From assembly GCF_037126265.1 (NCBI RefSeq), contig NZ_JAYLLN010000001.1, positions 124,001 through 188,000 of the forward strand: 64,000 nucleotides of DNA, in the 5' to 3' direction. Shown here in pieces: positions 8,291 through 15,811 of this stretch. Below the pieces are notes generated by a model that saw only the letters and a list, made by a program, of their open reading frames with translations, searched no databases and had not been told where the DNA came from. Positions within the stretch are counted from its first letter, which is position 1. Each line of letters opens with the position of its first letter. The stretch is from Sphingobacterium tenebrionis (lineage in GTDB: Bacteria; Bacteroidota; Bacteroidia; Sphingobacteriales; Sphingobacteriaceae). Made by a program: the position numbers and the translations under genes.

Positions 8291-9562
8291 ATGTCCAGAA
8301 TAGAAATAAATAAAGCACCAGAAGCCTATGTGGTCGTTCCATGTTATGTAACTGCTGCACTGTTCTTTGTGCTTGCTTCTATTTTATTGCTGATTACCGG
8401 TAAAGAGATCTTAGGACATTATTTCCAACCCAAGGTGTTGGCCATCGTGCATACACTTGCCTTAGGTTGGGGAAGCATGATTATTTTAGGCGCTGCCTAT
8501 CAGTTGATTCCCGTCATCTTTGGAAAGAAACTCTTTTCGCCTCCAATGGCTTTCGTGAGTTACCTGCTGTTGATGATGGGCTCTTTGCTATTGATCTATT
8601 GTTTTTGGCATTTCAAAACCGATCATTGGATGATCATTGCTGGATCACTGGTCTGTCTGAGCTCCTACTTGTACTTCCTCAACCTTTGGATGACCATTAA
8701 AGATGTTTCGCATGGGTTTGAACTGAATCTGTTCTTTTCATTTTCTGCTTTCTGGTTCTGTTTCACCACGACCATTGGCTTGCTCTTGGCGATCAATCTT
8801 TACCATGGTTTCTTATCTAAAAACCATTTGGATATCTTAAAACTTCATGCACATGCCGGAATTGTAGGTTGGTTTCTGCAATTGATCCTAGGGGCTGGGG
8901 CTAAGTTGCTGCCTATGTTCCTGTTGGGTAAAAGCAATAAAACCAGATTTCTATACGCCGCAGTGGTTTTAATTAATCTGGGTCTGTGTGTATTCTTAGC
9001 AGATGGGTATCTGAATAGTGTAAGGTTGAACTCCCTTTGGAGCGCTGGATTAATTTTCTTAGGATTTATTTCTTGGGCAATCTATATCCTAGATTGTATA
9101 ATGAACAGGGCCAGAAAAAAAATAGACATACCCATGAAGCATGCGCTATTATCTTTTATCTGCTTGCTCATGGCCTTTGCTATGCTTCCAATCGTCGTAC
9201 AAACTCCCGCTGGAAATTGGATCAGCCTATATGCCTTCCTCATTTTTATGGGTTGGATCACTGGAATTGTGCTTGGGATGACCTTTAAAACCTTGCCATT
9301 CATCATTTGGAACTTAAAATTCAAGGATCTGAATGGGAAAGAAAAGATTCCCATGCCCAAGGATATGTATAGCCAGCAATTACTAAAAGGTCAATTCTTC
9401 CTTTTCATTGGCAATCTCCTATTATCCTTATTGGGTATCAGCTTGAAGATTTCTTGGTTACTGGAAGGAGCCACCTACCTATGGACCTTATTATCCATCC
9501 TTTACCTGTGGAATGTATTGATGGTGGTCTTTTATAAAAGAAGGAGGAGTGATGCAGATTAA
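8291..9562 (+). CDS. Heme-copper-oxidase subunit I-like or NnrS-like membrane protein
   Basis: A 423-residue polytopic protein with about twelve hydrophobic helices. Two helices carry histidines typical of heme-binding membrane proteins: VHTLALGWG near residue 54 and LHAHAGIVGWF near residue 186. The second resembles MHAHSHFAFAGW in the partial gene at 1-204. It is shorter than catalytic subunit I proteins, and I cannot find a full set of six heme/copper histidines, so it may not be a terminal oxidase or NO reductase. NnrS-like NO-tolerance proteins are the other possibility. It overlaps the next gene by 11 bases. Confidence 0.65.
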   Translation: MSRIEINKAPEAYVVVPCYVTAALFFVLASILLLITGKEILGHYFQPKVLAIVHTLALGWGSMIILGAAYQLIPVIFGKKLFSPPMAFVSYLLLMMGSLLLIYCFWHFKTDHWMIIAGSLVCLSSYLYFLNLWMTIKDVSHGFELNLFFSFSAFWFCFTTTIGLLLAINLYHGFLSKNHLDILKLHAHAGIVGWFLQLILGAGAKLLPMFLLGKSNKTRFLYAAVVLINLGLCVFLADGYLNSVRLNSLWSAGLIFLGFISWAIYILDCIMNRARKKIDIPMKHALLSFICLLMAFAMLPIVVQTPAGNWISLYAFLIFMGWITGIVLGMTFKTLPFIIWNLKFKDLNGKEKIPMPKDMYSQQLLKGQFFLFIGNLLLSLLGISLKISWLLEGATYLWTLLSILYLWNVLMVVFYKRRRSDAD

Positions 9563-9878
9563 ACTAAGCGATCCATATGCCGCTGAAAAGATCAAAGCTT
9601 TACAGGCTTTACCGCAGGTTATCGATCCTGAATTAGGGATCAATATTATAGATATGGGTTTGGTCTACGACCTGGATTTTTCCAAACCGACCAAAATAAA
9701 GGTTGAAATGACGCTTTCAACACCCAATTGCCCGATGGGCGATGCTATTATGCAGGGAGTTGAAAACAGGTTGTTAACCGCTTTTCCAGAACGGGGAATC
9801 GAGATAGAATTGGTTTGGGAACCAGTTTGGTCGATAGACATGATGAGCGATGAAGGAAGAGCACAATTGAATATGTGA
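9552..9878 (+). CDS. DUF59 (MIP18/SufT/PaaD-like) iron-sulfur maturation protein
   Basis: A 108-residue DUF59-family protein with the typical core VIDPELGINIIDMGLVYDL and the conserved cysteine motif TPNCPMGDAI. Family members help insert iron-sulfur clusters into target proteins. An AGGAGG Shine-Dalgarno at 9542-9547 lies inside the end of the previous gene. GTG (9549) and ATG (9552) are adjacent; the ATG has the better spacing. Its place in a nos run suggests a metallocentre role there, but the target is unknown. Confidence 0.85.
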   Translation: MQIKLSDPYAAEKIKALQALPQVIDPELGINIIDMGLVYDLDFSKPTKIKVEMTLSTPNCPMGDAIMQGVENRLLTAFPERGIEIELVWEPVWSIDMMSDEGRAQLNM

Positions 9879-9896
9879 ATATCAAATCAAAAAATC

Positions 9897-10682
9897 ATGA
9901 AAAAGATGTTATACCTCCTCATGATGAGCATCGGAATGCTGTTCATGGGATCATGTCAAAAAGATGAAGTATTGGATTTGCCGATGGATGGAAAGATTAA
10001 ATTGACAGAAACAAGCTTGCCTACCGGGGAACAGCTCAGTGTTTTTGCGGATAAAGCTTTACAAGTAGGTTATCAGAACCTATATTTTCAGATCAAAAAG
10101 AATGGGTTAGCGGTGAAAGATCAGCCATTAACTTTTGCGCCAATCATGGATATGAGCAGCATGGCCCACGGGGCGCCATCAGGAACCCTGACCTATCAAT
10201 CCAATTTAGAAGCATACCAAGGCTTTGCCGTATTTACCATGCCTTCAGGAGAATCTGGAACTTGGAGCTTAAAAGTAACCTACCAAGGTAAGGAGTTGGA
10301 AATCCCTGTAGAAGTAACAGCAGCGGCTATTGGAAATACCCCTGTAAAAACCTTTTCTGGAAATGATGGTAAGAAATATGTGTTGGCTTTGGTAGAACCT
10401 TCCAAACCAAAGATGGGCATGAATGATTTATTGCTGATGGTCTTTTTGCGGGAAAACATGTTCTCTTTTTCACCGGTAGAAGGATTAACCCTAGGTTTCC
10501 ATCCGGAGATGACTTCGATGAACCATGGTTCCCCAAATAATGTTATCCCTGTTTCTATAGGCAAAGGACAATATCAAGGCAAGGTGAATTTTACCATGAC
10601 GGGCGATTGGCGCTTGTTCTTTGATTTGAAATCGGGAGAAAATGAAATAGCGAACGACATCTATTTGGATTTACTTTTTTAA
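9897..10682 (+). CDS. Predicted surface lipoprotein with two Met/His motifs, likely copper-binding
   Basis: A 261-residue lipoprotein (MGSC, Cys20) made of two similar halves of about 110 residues, each beta-rich and like YtkA/FixH or CopC-type domains. Each half carries a matching motif: M86-S-S-M-A-H-G with Met84 before it, and M205-T-S-M-N-H-G with His202 before it. Such Met/His spacing is usual in periplasmic copper proteins. The residues right after the lipid Cys are QKDE, which fits the K-(D/E)2 Bacteroidota surface-lipoprotein export signal. It lies 12 bases before an OprC/NosA-like receptor, so it may capture copper at the cell surface for that receptor. The function is inferred. Confidence 0.75.
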   Translation: MKKMLYLLMMSIGMLFMGSCQKDEVLDLPMDGKIKLTETSLPTGEQLSVFADKALQVGYQNLYFQIKKNGLAVKDQPLTFAPIMDMSSMAHGAPSGTLTYQSNLEAYQGFAVFTMPSGESGTWSLKVTYQGKELEIPVEVTAAAIGNTPVKTFSGNDGKKYVLALVEPSKPKMGMNDLLLMVFLRENMFSFSPVEGLTLGFHPEMTSMNHGSPNNVIPVSIGKGQYQGKVNFTMTGDWRLFFDLKSGENEIANDIYLDLLF

Positions 10683-10694
10683 TATAGGTAGCAT

Positions 10695-12716
10695 ATGAAA
10701 GCTGTAGCAATAGGTTTGGGACTGGCTGCCATCTTTCTTGGGCATTCCAGTTTTGCACAACATCATAAAAACCACGACACCCTTCGAAATGTTGAAATCG
10801 AAGAGGTAGTCGTGGTCAGTCAAGTTGGGATCAATAAACAGTTAGAAAAGGAACAGCGCGCTTCTAAGCAGGCCAATATCGATCAGATTCTGGATCGGGT
10901 AGCCGGCGTGCAGATGATCCGTCGCGGTAACTATGCCTGGGAACCCAGCATCCGTAGTTTGAATGCCGCACAGATCAACCTGAGTATAGACGGTATGGCG
11001 ATTTTTGGTGCTTGCACCGATCGGATGGATCCCATCAGTTCATATATCGAACCGAGCAACCTGCAACAGATTAATGTGAATTTAGGATCATCCTTCCAAA
11101 ATTATGGTGGAGGATTGGCTGGAGGGATCGACTTCAAACTGGCCATACCAGATTTTACTGATCAAGCGAGCTTTAAGGGTATGCTTGGAACTGGATATGA
11201 AACCAATTCCAAGGCGCTCCAAACGCTGGGATCCTTACAATACAGTACCGATAAATATGGATTAATGATCAATGGGATCTTTCGGAAATCTGAAAATTAC
11301 AGGGCCGGAAACCAGGCGGTCATTTCCAATTCCCAGTACCAGAAATGGAATGCATCAGCCGCTTTCCATTACAAGTTGAATGATAAAAACACCTTGCTTG
11401 CCCAATACCTGGCCGATTATGGGCAGGATATTGGTTATCCCGCTTTGACTATGGATGTGGCATTCGCGAATGCCAATATAGCTTCCCTTACTCATACCTA
11501 TACCTCAGCTATACCCGAGATGTCCCCCATCCGCTCGAAGGTCTATTTCAACCATATCGACCATGCCATGGATGATACCAAAAGACCCATAGAAACCGTG
11601 CCGATGCATATGGATATGCCCGGGTTGTCATGGACAGCGGGTCTCTATTCTGAAACGGGTTTAACCAAAGGGAATCATTTCTTTCAGGCCAGAATAAGTG
11701 CTTATCTGAACCGATTAACAGCCAATATGACCATGTATCCAAAGGATGCAAATCCTATGTTCATGTATACCCTGCCCGATGTACAACGGCAATTTTACAG
11801 CTTGGATATTTCCGATCGCTATGTGTTCAACGAAAGATGGGGCTTGGATGTGATGGGTACCTATAGTCTTTCCCAATCTGATGTATTTAGTACCGAAGGA
11901 AAGGAACAGCTTTCCAGTTTTCAAAGAGATCACTTCAACAGGAATAATCATTTGGGCAATGTGAACCTGACAGGACATTTTCATCCATCCAACAATTGGC
12001 ATGTTATGGCCAAAATAGGATATGCAAACCGAGCAGCTAGTCTGCAGGAATATTATGGTTTTTACCTGTTCAATAGAATGGATAATTATGATTATCTGGG
12101 TAATATGAATCTTCAATCCGAAAAATCTCTACAGGCCAGTTTAGGTATGAGTTTCCAGAAAGAATGGTTGCGATTGGAGGCCACAGCCTATCATTATGCC
12201 TTCAAAGACTATATTGTAGGCTCCATTCTTCCCGATTACCAAGTGATGACCATCGGAGCAACTGGAGTTAAGCAATACCAAAACATTCCTGAGGCACAGC
12301 TTTCGGGAGCAGAACTGTCCTTCAGGATACAAGCCTTGAAATCCTTGGAATGGATCAGTACAAGTTCCTTTACTTATGGCCAAGATAATTGGGGCAATGC
12401 GCTGCCATTGATCGCACCATTTACGAATAACAACACCTTCCTATGGAAAATAAAGGATTGGGTTGCACAAATGGAAGTCGCTTATTATGCCAAACAGCAG
12501 CACGTCAGCCCTCAGGTTTATGGGGACACGCAGACAGCATCTGCTACACTGCTCCATGCTGGCATCCGAAAAAGCTTTCTTTTCAAAAAGAATCGCATCA
12601 CAGCTAATATGCGTGTTGAGAATATGCTCGACAGCTATTATTACAGGCATCAGGACATCATGAAAATTGCACGCCCTGGACGGAATTTTATAGCGCAACT
12701 GAACATTTCTTTTTAA
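10695..12716 (+). CDS. TonB-dependent copper receptor, OprC/NosA type
   Basis: A 673-residue outer-membrane receptor: signal peptide to about residue 21, a His-rich mature start (QHHKNH), a TonB box-like stretch (VEIEEVVVV, 33-41), a plug and a barrel ending in Phe. The plug carries GACTDRMDP with Cys107 and Met111, the C-x3-M motif. A later segment reads IDHAMDD with His290 and Met292, the H-x-M motif; a Met-rich MHMDM follows at 304-308. In OprC these two motifs bind and help take up copper. It is the last gene of the nos run, so copper supply to NosZ is the likely purpose. Confidence 0.88.
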   Translation: MKAVAIGLGLAAIFLGHSSFAQHHKNHDTLRNVEIEEVVVVSQVGINKQLEKEQRASKQANIDQILDRVAGVQMIRRGNYAWEPSIRSLNAAQINLSIDGMAIFGACTDRMDPISSYIEPSNLQQINVNLGSSFQNYGGGLAGGIDFKLAIPDFTDQASFKGMLGTGYETNSKALQTLGSLQYSTDKYGLMINGIFRKSENYRAGNQAVISNSQYQKWNASAAFHYKLNDKNTLLAQYLADYGQDIGYPALTMDVAFANANIASLTHTYTSAIPEMSPIRSKVYFNHIDHAMDDTKRPIETVPMHMDMPGLSWTAGLYSETGLTKGNHFFQARISAYLNRLTANMTMYPKDANPMFMYTLPDVQRQFYSLDISDRYVFNERWGLDVMGTYSLSQSDVFSTEGKEQLSSFQRDHFNRNNHLGNVNLTGHFHPSNNWHVMAKIGYANRAASLQEYYGFYLFNRMDNYDYLGNMNLQSEKSLQASLGMSFQKEWLRLEATAYHYAFKDYIVGSILPDYQVMTIGATGVKQYQNIPEAQLSGAELSFRIQALKSLEWISTSSFTYGQDNWGNALPLIAPFTNNNTFLWKIKDWVAQMEVAYYAKQQHVSPQVYGDTQTASATLLHAGIRKSFLFKKNRITANMRVENMLDSYYYRHQDIMKIARPGRNFIAQLNISF

Positions 12717-12772
12717 TATTTTTTAATTTATTTAGGCTTATGTTTAGCCTCATAAAATAATCGTTTTTTAGT

Positions 12773-12829
12773 TCATAGCTTTAGGTAATTCCTTAAAAAT
12801 CAAATAATAAGTAATTTCTAAAGCTATGA
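12773..12829 (+). promoter_or_regulatory. 12-bp inverted repeat spanning the nrdD start codon
   Basis: Arms TCATAGCTTTAG (12773-12784) and CTAAAGCTATGA (12818-12829) are perfectly complementary, with a possible extra G-U pair and a 33-nt A/T-rich loop. The nrdD ATG (12826-12828) lies inside the right arm. In mRNA the start codon would be locked in a stem, which points to translational control. A DNA operator is less likely because the arms are far apart. A weaker hairpin with AGGCT/AGCCT arms (12734-12750) lies just upstream. Confidence 0.6.
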
Positions 12830-14937
12830 TAAATGTGATTAAACGTGATGGGCGGGTTACGGCCTTTCAAGCCTTCAAAATTGAAGATGCGATCCGGAAA
12901 GCTTTTCAAAGTGTCAGTCTCCCTTATGATGAAAGAATCCTGGAATCAGTCCTTGCAGAAATCGATTCGAGCAGTCTAATCGATGTGGAGGATATCCAAG
13001 ATCTGATCGAAACAAAACTCTATTCCCGAGGACATTTCCAAGTGATGCGATCTTTCATGTTATTTAGGCATACCCGAAAACTCCAACGGGAACACATTGA
13101 TCGGTTCATAGATTCCAGTACCTATGTAGACAGTAGCCACGCGGTTGAAGAATACATCTACCAGAACGATTGGCGGATCCAAGCCAATGCGAACAATTCC
13201 TTTTCAAATGCCGGATTGGTGAATAATACCGCCGGAAAGATTATTGCCAATTATTGGTTGGACAAAGTATATAACCGCTTAGAGGGACATGCCCACCGAA
13301 ATGCCGATATCCATATCCATGACCTTGACTGCCTGACCGGTTATTGTGCCGGTTGGAGCCTACGTGTTTTATTGGATGAAGGGTTCAATGGGGTCCGAGG
13401 AAGGATTGATAGCCGACCTCCATCGCATTTCAGGGAAGCACTTGGGCAGATGGCCAATTTCTTGGGCATTTTGCAGAGTGAATGGGCCGGTGCACAAGCA
13501 TTCAGTTCCTTTGATACCTACCTGGCGCCTTATGTGTTCAAAGATCAACTCTCTGCTGTAGAAGTTAAAAAAGCCATTCGAAGTTTTGTTTATAATTTGA
13601 ATGTTCCTGCGCGTTGGGGTCAGTCGCCTTTCACCAATATCACCTTAGACTGGAATGTACCTCAGGATCTTCAGGACCAGATCCCTACCAAAGCCAGCCA
13701 ACATCTTTTCCAGGGGCTTTCCAGTCCGATTCTCGAAGGCCTAGCTAAGGAAAGAGGTGTAGCAACCTTGCTGGATCTGAGTTATAAGCATTTCCAAAAG
13801 GAGATGAACCTGATCAATAAGGCCTATTATGAAGTGATGACAGAAGGGGATGCGAACGGGCAACCTTTTACCTTTCCCATTCCGACGGTGAATATTACCG
13901 AAGATTTTGATTGGGATGGCGAAAATGTAGAAGTGCTTTTTGAGAATACCGCCAAGATAGGGTCATCCTACTTTCAGAATTTTGTGGGCAGCCAATACCT
14001 GATCGATGCGGAGGGAAATAGGGTGGAAAATCCGGATGCTTACAAACCGAATGCGGTTCGGAGTATGTGCTGTCGGCTTCAGCTCGATCTTAGGGAATTG
14101 CTCAAGAGAGGCAATGGCTTGTTCGGCAGCGCAGAAATGACCGGAAGTATCGGTGTGGTGACCTTGAATATGGCGCGTCTGGGCTATCTGTTCCAAGGAA
14201 ATAAAGCTGGTCTTTTCGAACGTATCAATGAATTGTTGCTTTTGGCAAAATCCACCTTGGAAAAGAAAAGAAAATTCATCCAGACCATGTATGATAATGG
14301 GCTTTATCCCTATACAAAACGGTATTTACCGCATTTCAGAAACCATTTTTCTACGATTGGCGTAAATGGCATGAACGAAATGATCCGGAATTATACCGCG
14401 GATGAGGAAACCATCATCAGCGATTGGGGGATATCCTTTGCGAGTGAAATCCTGGATTTTATCCGGACACGGTTAAGAACATTTCAAGAAGAGACCGGAA
14501 ATCTTTATAACCTGGAAGCGACGCCGGCCGAAGGGACTACCTATCGATTTGCGAAAGAAGATAAAAAAAGGTTCCCTGATATTTTGCAGGCCGGTATAGA
14601 CGATAAGATCTATTATACCAATAGTTCCCAGATTCCAGTGGACCACACGGAAGACCCCTTTGAAGCCCTGTTGTTGCAGGATAAATTGCAATGTAAATAT
14701 ACCGGTGGAACGGTACTTCATTTATATATGCGCGAGAAGATCAGCACAGCCGAAGCCTGCAAGGAATTTGTGAAAACGGTAGTCTCCAATTTCAGGTTGC
14801 CCTATATTACCGTAACGCCGGTTTTCAGTATCTGTCCGAAACATGGCTATTTGAATGGCGAACATGAATATTGCCCAAAATGTGACGAAGAAATCCTTAT
14901 GAATCATAAATTAACAAATGCAGATGGAAACATGTAA
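12826..14937 (+). CDS. nrdD: Anaerobic ribonucleoside-triphosphate reductase NrdD, without its glycyl-radical segment
   Basis: A 703-residue class III ribonucleotide reductase large chain that makes dNTPs without oxygen. It has an N-terminal ATP-cone (about residues 1-90), the active-site segment GYCAGWSL (Cys174), a second cysteine pair in SMCCRLQL, and a C-terminal zinc site: Cys670, His673, Cys683 and Cys686. The frame then stops at 14937, before the glycyl-radical loop. That loop is in the +1 frame, in the ORF at 14918-15109. Either a frameshift has split the gene, or the radical domain is made as a separate chain. Confidence 0.92.
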   Translation: MINVIKRDGRVTAFQAFKIEDAIRKAFQSVSLPYDERILESVLAEIDSSSLIDVEDIQDLIETKLYSRGHFQVMRSFMLFRHTRKLQREHIDRFIDSSTYVDSSHAVEEYIYQNDWRIQANANNSFSNAGLVNNTAGKIIANYWLDKVYNRLEGHAHRNADIHIHDLDCLTGYCAGWSLRVLLDEGFNGVRGRIDSRPPSHFREALGQMANFLGILQSEWAGAQAFSSFDTYLAPYVFKDQLSAVEVKKAIRSFVYNLNVPARWGQSPFTNITLDWNVPQDLQDQIPTKASQHLFQGLSSPILEGLAKERGVATLLDLSYKHFQKEMNLINKAYYEVMTEGDANGQPFTFPIPTVNITEDFDWDGENVEVLFENTAKIGSSYFQNFVGSQYLIDAEGNRVENPDAYKPNAVRSMCCRLQLDLRELLKRGNGLFGSAEMTGSIGVVTLNMARLGYLFQGNKAGLFERINELLLLAKSTLEKKRKFIQTMYDNGLYPYTKRYLPHFRNHFSTIGVNGMNEMIRNYTADEETIISDWGISFASEILDFIRTRLRTFQEETGNLYNLEATPAEGTTYRFAKEDKKRFPDILQAGIDDKIYYTNSSQIPVDHTEDPFEALLLQDKLQCKYTGGTVLHLYMREKISTAEACKEFVKTVVSNFRLPYITVTPVFSICPKHGYLNGEHEYCPKCDEEILMNHKLTNADGNM

Positions 14938-15109
14938 AAATGAAACCATGCAGGTGTTGGAGCAACATCAGCAAGAAAGAAGTAAATGTTTGGTGTATAC
15001 CCGTGTGATGGGCTATCATCGTCCAATCGAAAGTTTCAATATTGGAAAGCAGGGAGAACATAAGCAGCGAACGCTTTTTAGGGAGAGACATGAGCAAGCC
15101 GATTTATGA
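14918..15109 (+). CDS. nrdD: Glycyl-radical segment of NrdD in a separate reading frame
   Basis: A 63-residue ORF containing CLVYTRVMGYHRPIESF then NIGKQGEHKQRTLF. This is the C-terminal glycyl-radical loop of NrdD, with the radical Gly at residue 32 in RVMGY. It overlaps the end of the 703-residue ORF by 20 bases in the +1 frame and the start of nrdG by 20 bases. An in-frame TAA at 14912-14914 precedes it, so a simple indel would have to fall between about 14915 and 14937. ATGs at 14918 and 14948 could start an independent small protein similar in idea to GrcA/YfiD. Frameshift, programmed +1 shift and sequencing error all remain possible. Confidence 0.8.
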   Translation: MQMETCKNETMQVLEQHQQERSKCLVYTRVMGYHRPIESFNIGKQGEHKQRTLFRERHEQADL

Positions 15110-15764
15110 TATCAGCCCATTTACTTTATTAGATTATCCGAATAAATCAGCCTGTATCCTTTGGTTTACAGGCTGTAACATGCGTTGTTTATATTGCTAT
15201 AATCCCGATATCGTGTTGGGTAAAGGTAAGATGGGTATAGAAGATGCGCTGCATTTTCTTCGGAAAAGGAAAAACCTATTGCAGGCCGTGGTTTTCAGTG
15301 GCGGAGAATGTACAATGCACCCTGCCTTGTTGGATTTGGCGAAGGAAGCTAAGGCGATGGGGTATCTGGTTAAGGTCGATACCAACGGAAGTCGACCAAC
15401 TATTATCCAGGAATTAATCCGACGAAACATATTGGATTATGTCGCTTTGGATTTCAAAGGATTGGGCGAACGATTCAAACACATTACGGTAAGTAATTTG
15501 TTTGGCGGATTTGAAGAAACTTATGCACTCTTACAGGCGAATAAAATTCCTTTTGAAGTTCGAACGACTGTACATTCGGAATTATTGAGCTTGGAGGATT
15601 TGCAGAAAATGATTTCGTATCTAGAGAATAAAAAATACAGTGGAACCTACTTTTTACAATCGGCTTTAAATGATGTGAAAACATTGGTCGATTTACCGAG
15701 GTCGAGCTACCCCTTGCAACTTGAAAGATTAGTGTCCGATAATTTCAACATAGTGAGTAGATGA
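15090..15764 (+). CDS. nrdG: Anaerobic ribonucleotide reductase activating enzyme NrdG
   Basis: A 224-residue radical-SAM protein with the cluster motif CNMRCLYC (C-x3-C-x2-C) near residue 30 and the glycine-rich FSGGEC. It uses S-adenosylmethionine to form the glycyl radical on NrdD. The start at 15090 is chosen because an AGGGAGA Shine-Dalgarno precedes it at 15080-15086 and because N-termini of the family begin near YDISPFTLLDYP. A longer reading from 15042 lacks support. The start overlaps the glycyl-radical ORF, so the three frames are translationally linked. Confidence 0.93.
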   Translation: MSKPIYDISPFTLLDYPNKSACILWFTGCNMRCLYCYNPDIVLGKGKMGIEDALHFLRKRKNLLQAVVFSGGECTMHPALLDLAKEAKAMGYLVKVDTNGSRPTIIQELIRRNILDYVALDFKGLGERFKHITVSNLFGGFEETYALLQANKIPFEVRTTVHSELLSLEDLQKMISYLENKKYSGTYFLQSALNDVKTLVDLPRSSYPLQLERLVSDNFNIVSR

Positions 15765-15811
15765 TGAGACATGTCACTTAAACCCCACTTGGAGTAAGAA
15801 GATAAATGGTA

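Noticed and set aside
10683..10694. A cobalamin or metal riboswitch before the copper receptor
   Set aside because: The gap is 12 bases, with no room for one, and the receptor carries copper motifs.
12734..12750. AGGCT/AGCCT hairpin as the nos-run terminator
   Set aside because: The stem is only 5 bp with no T-tract directly after it, so it is too weak to list as a terminator.
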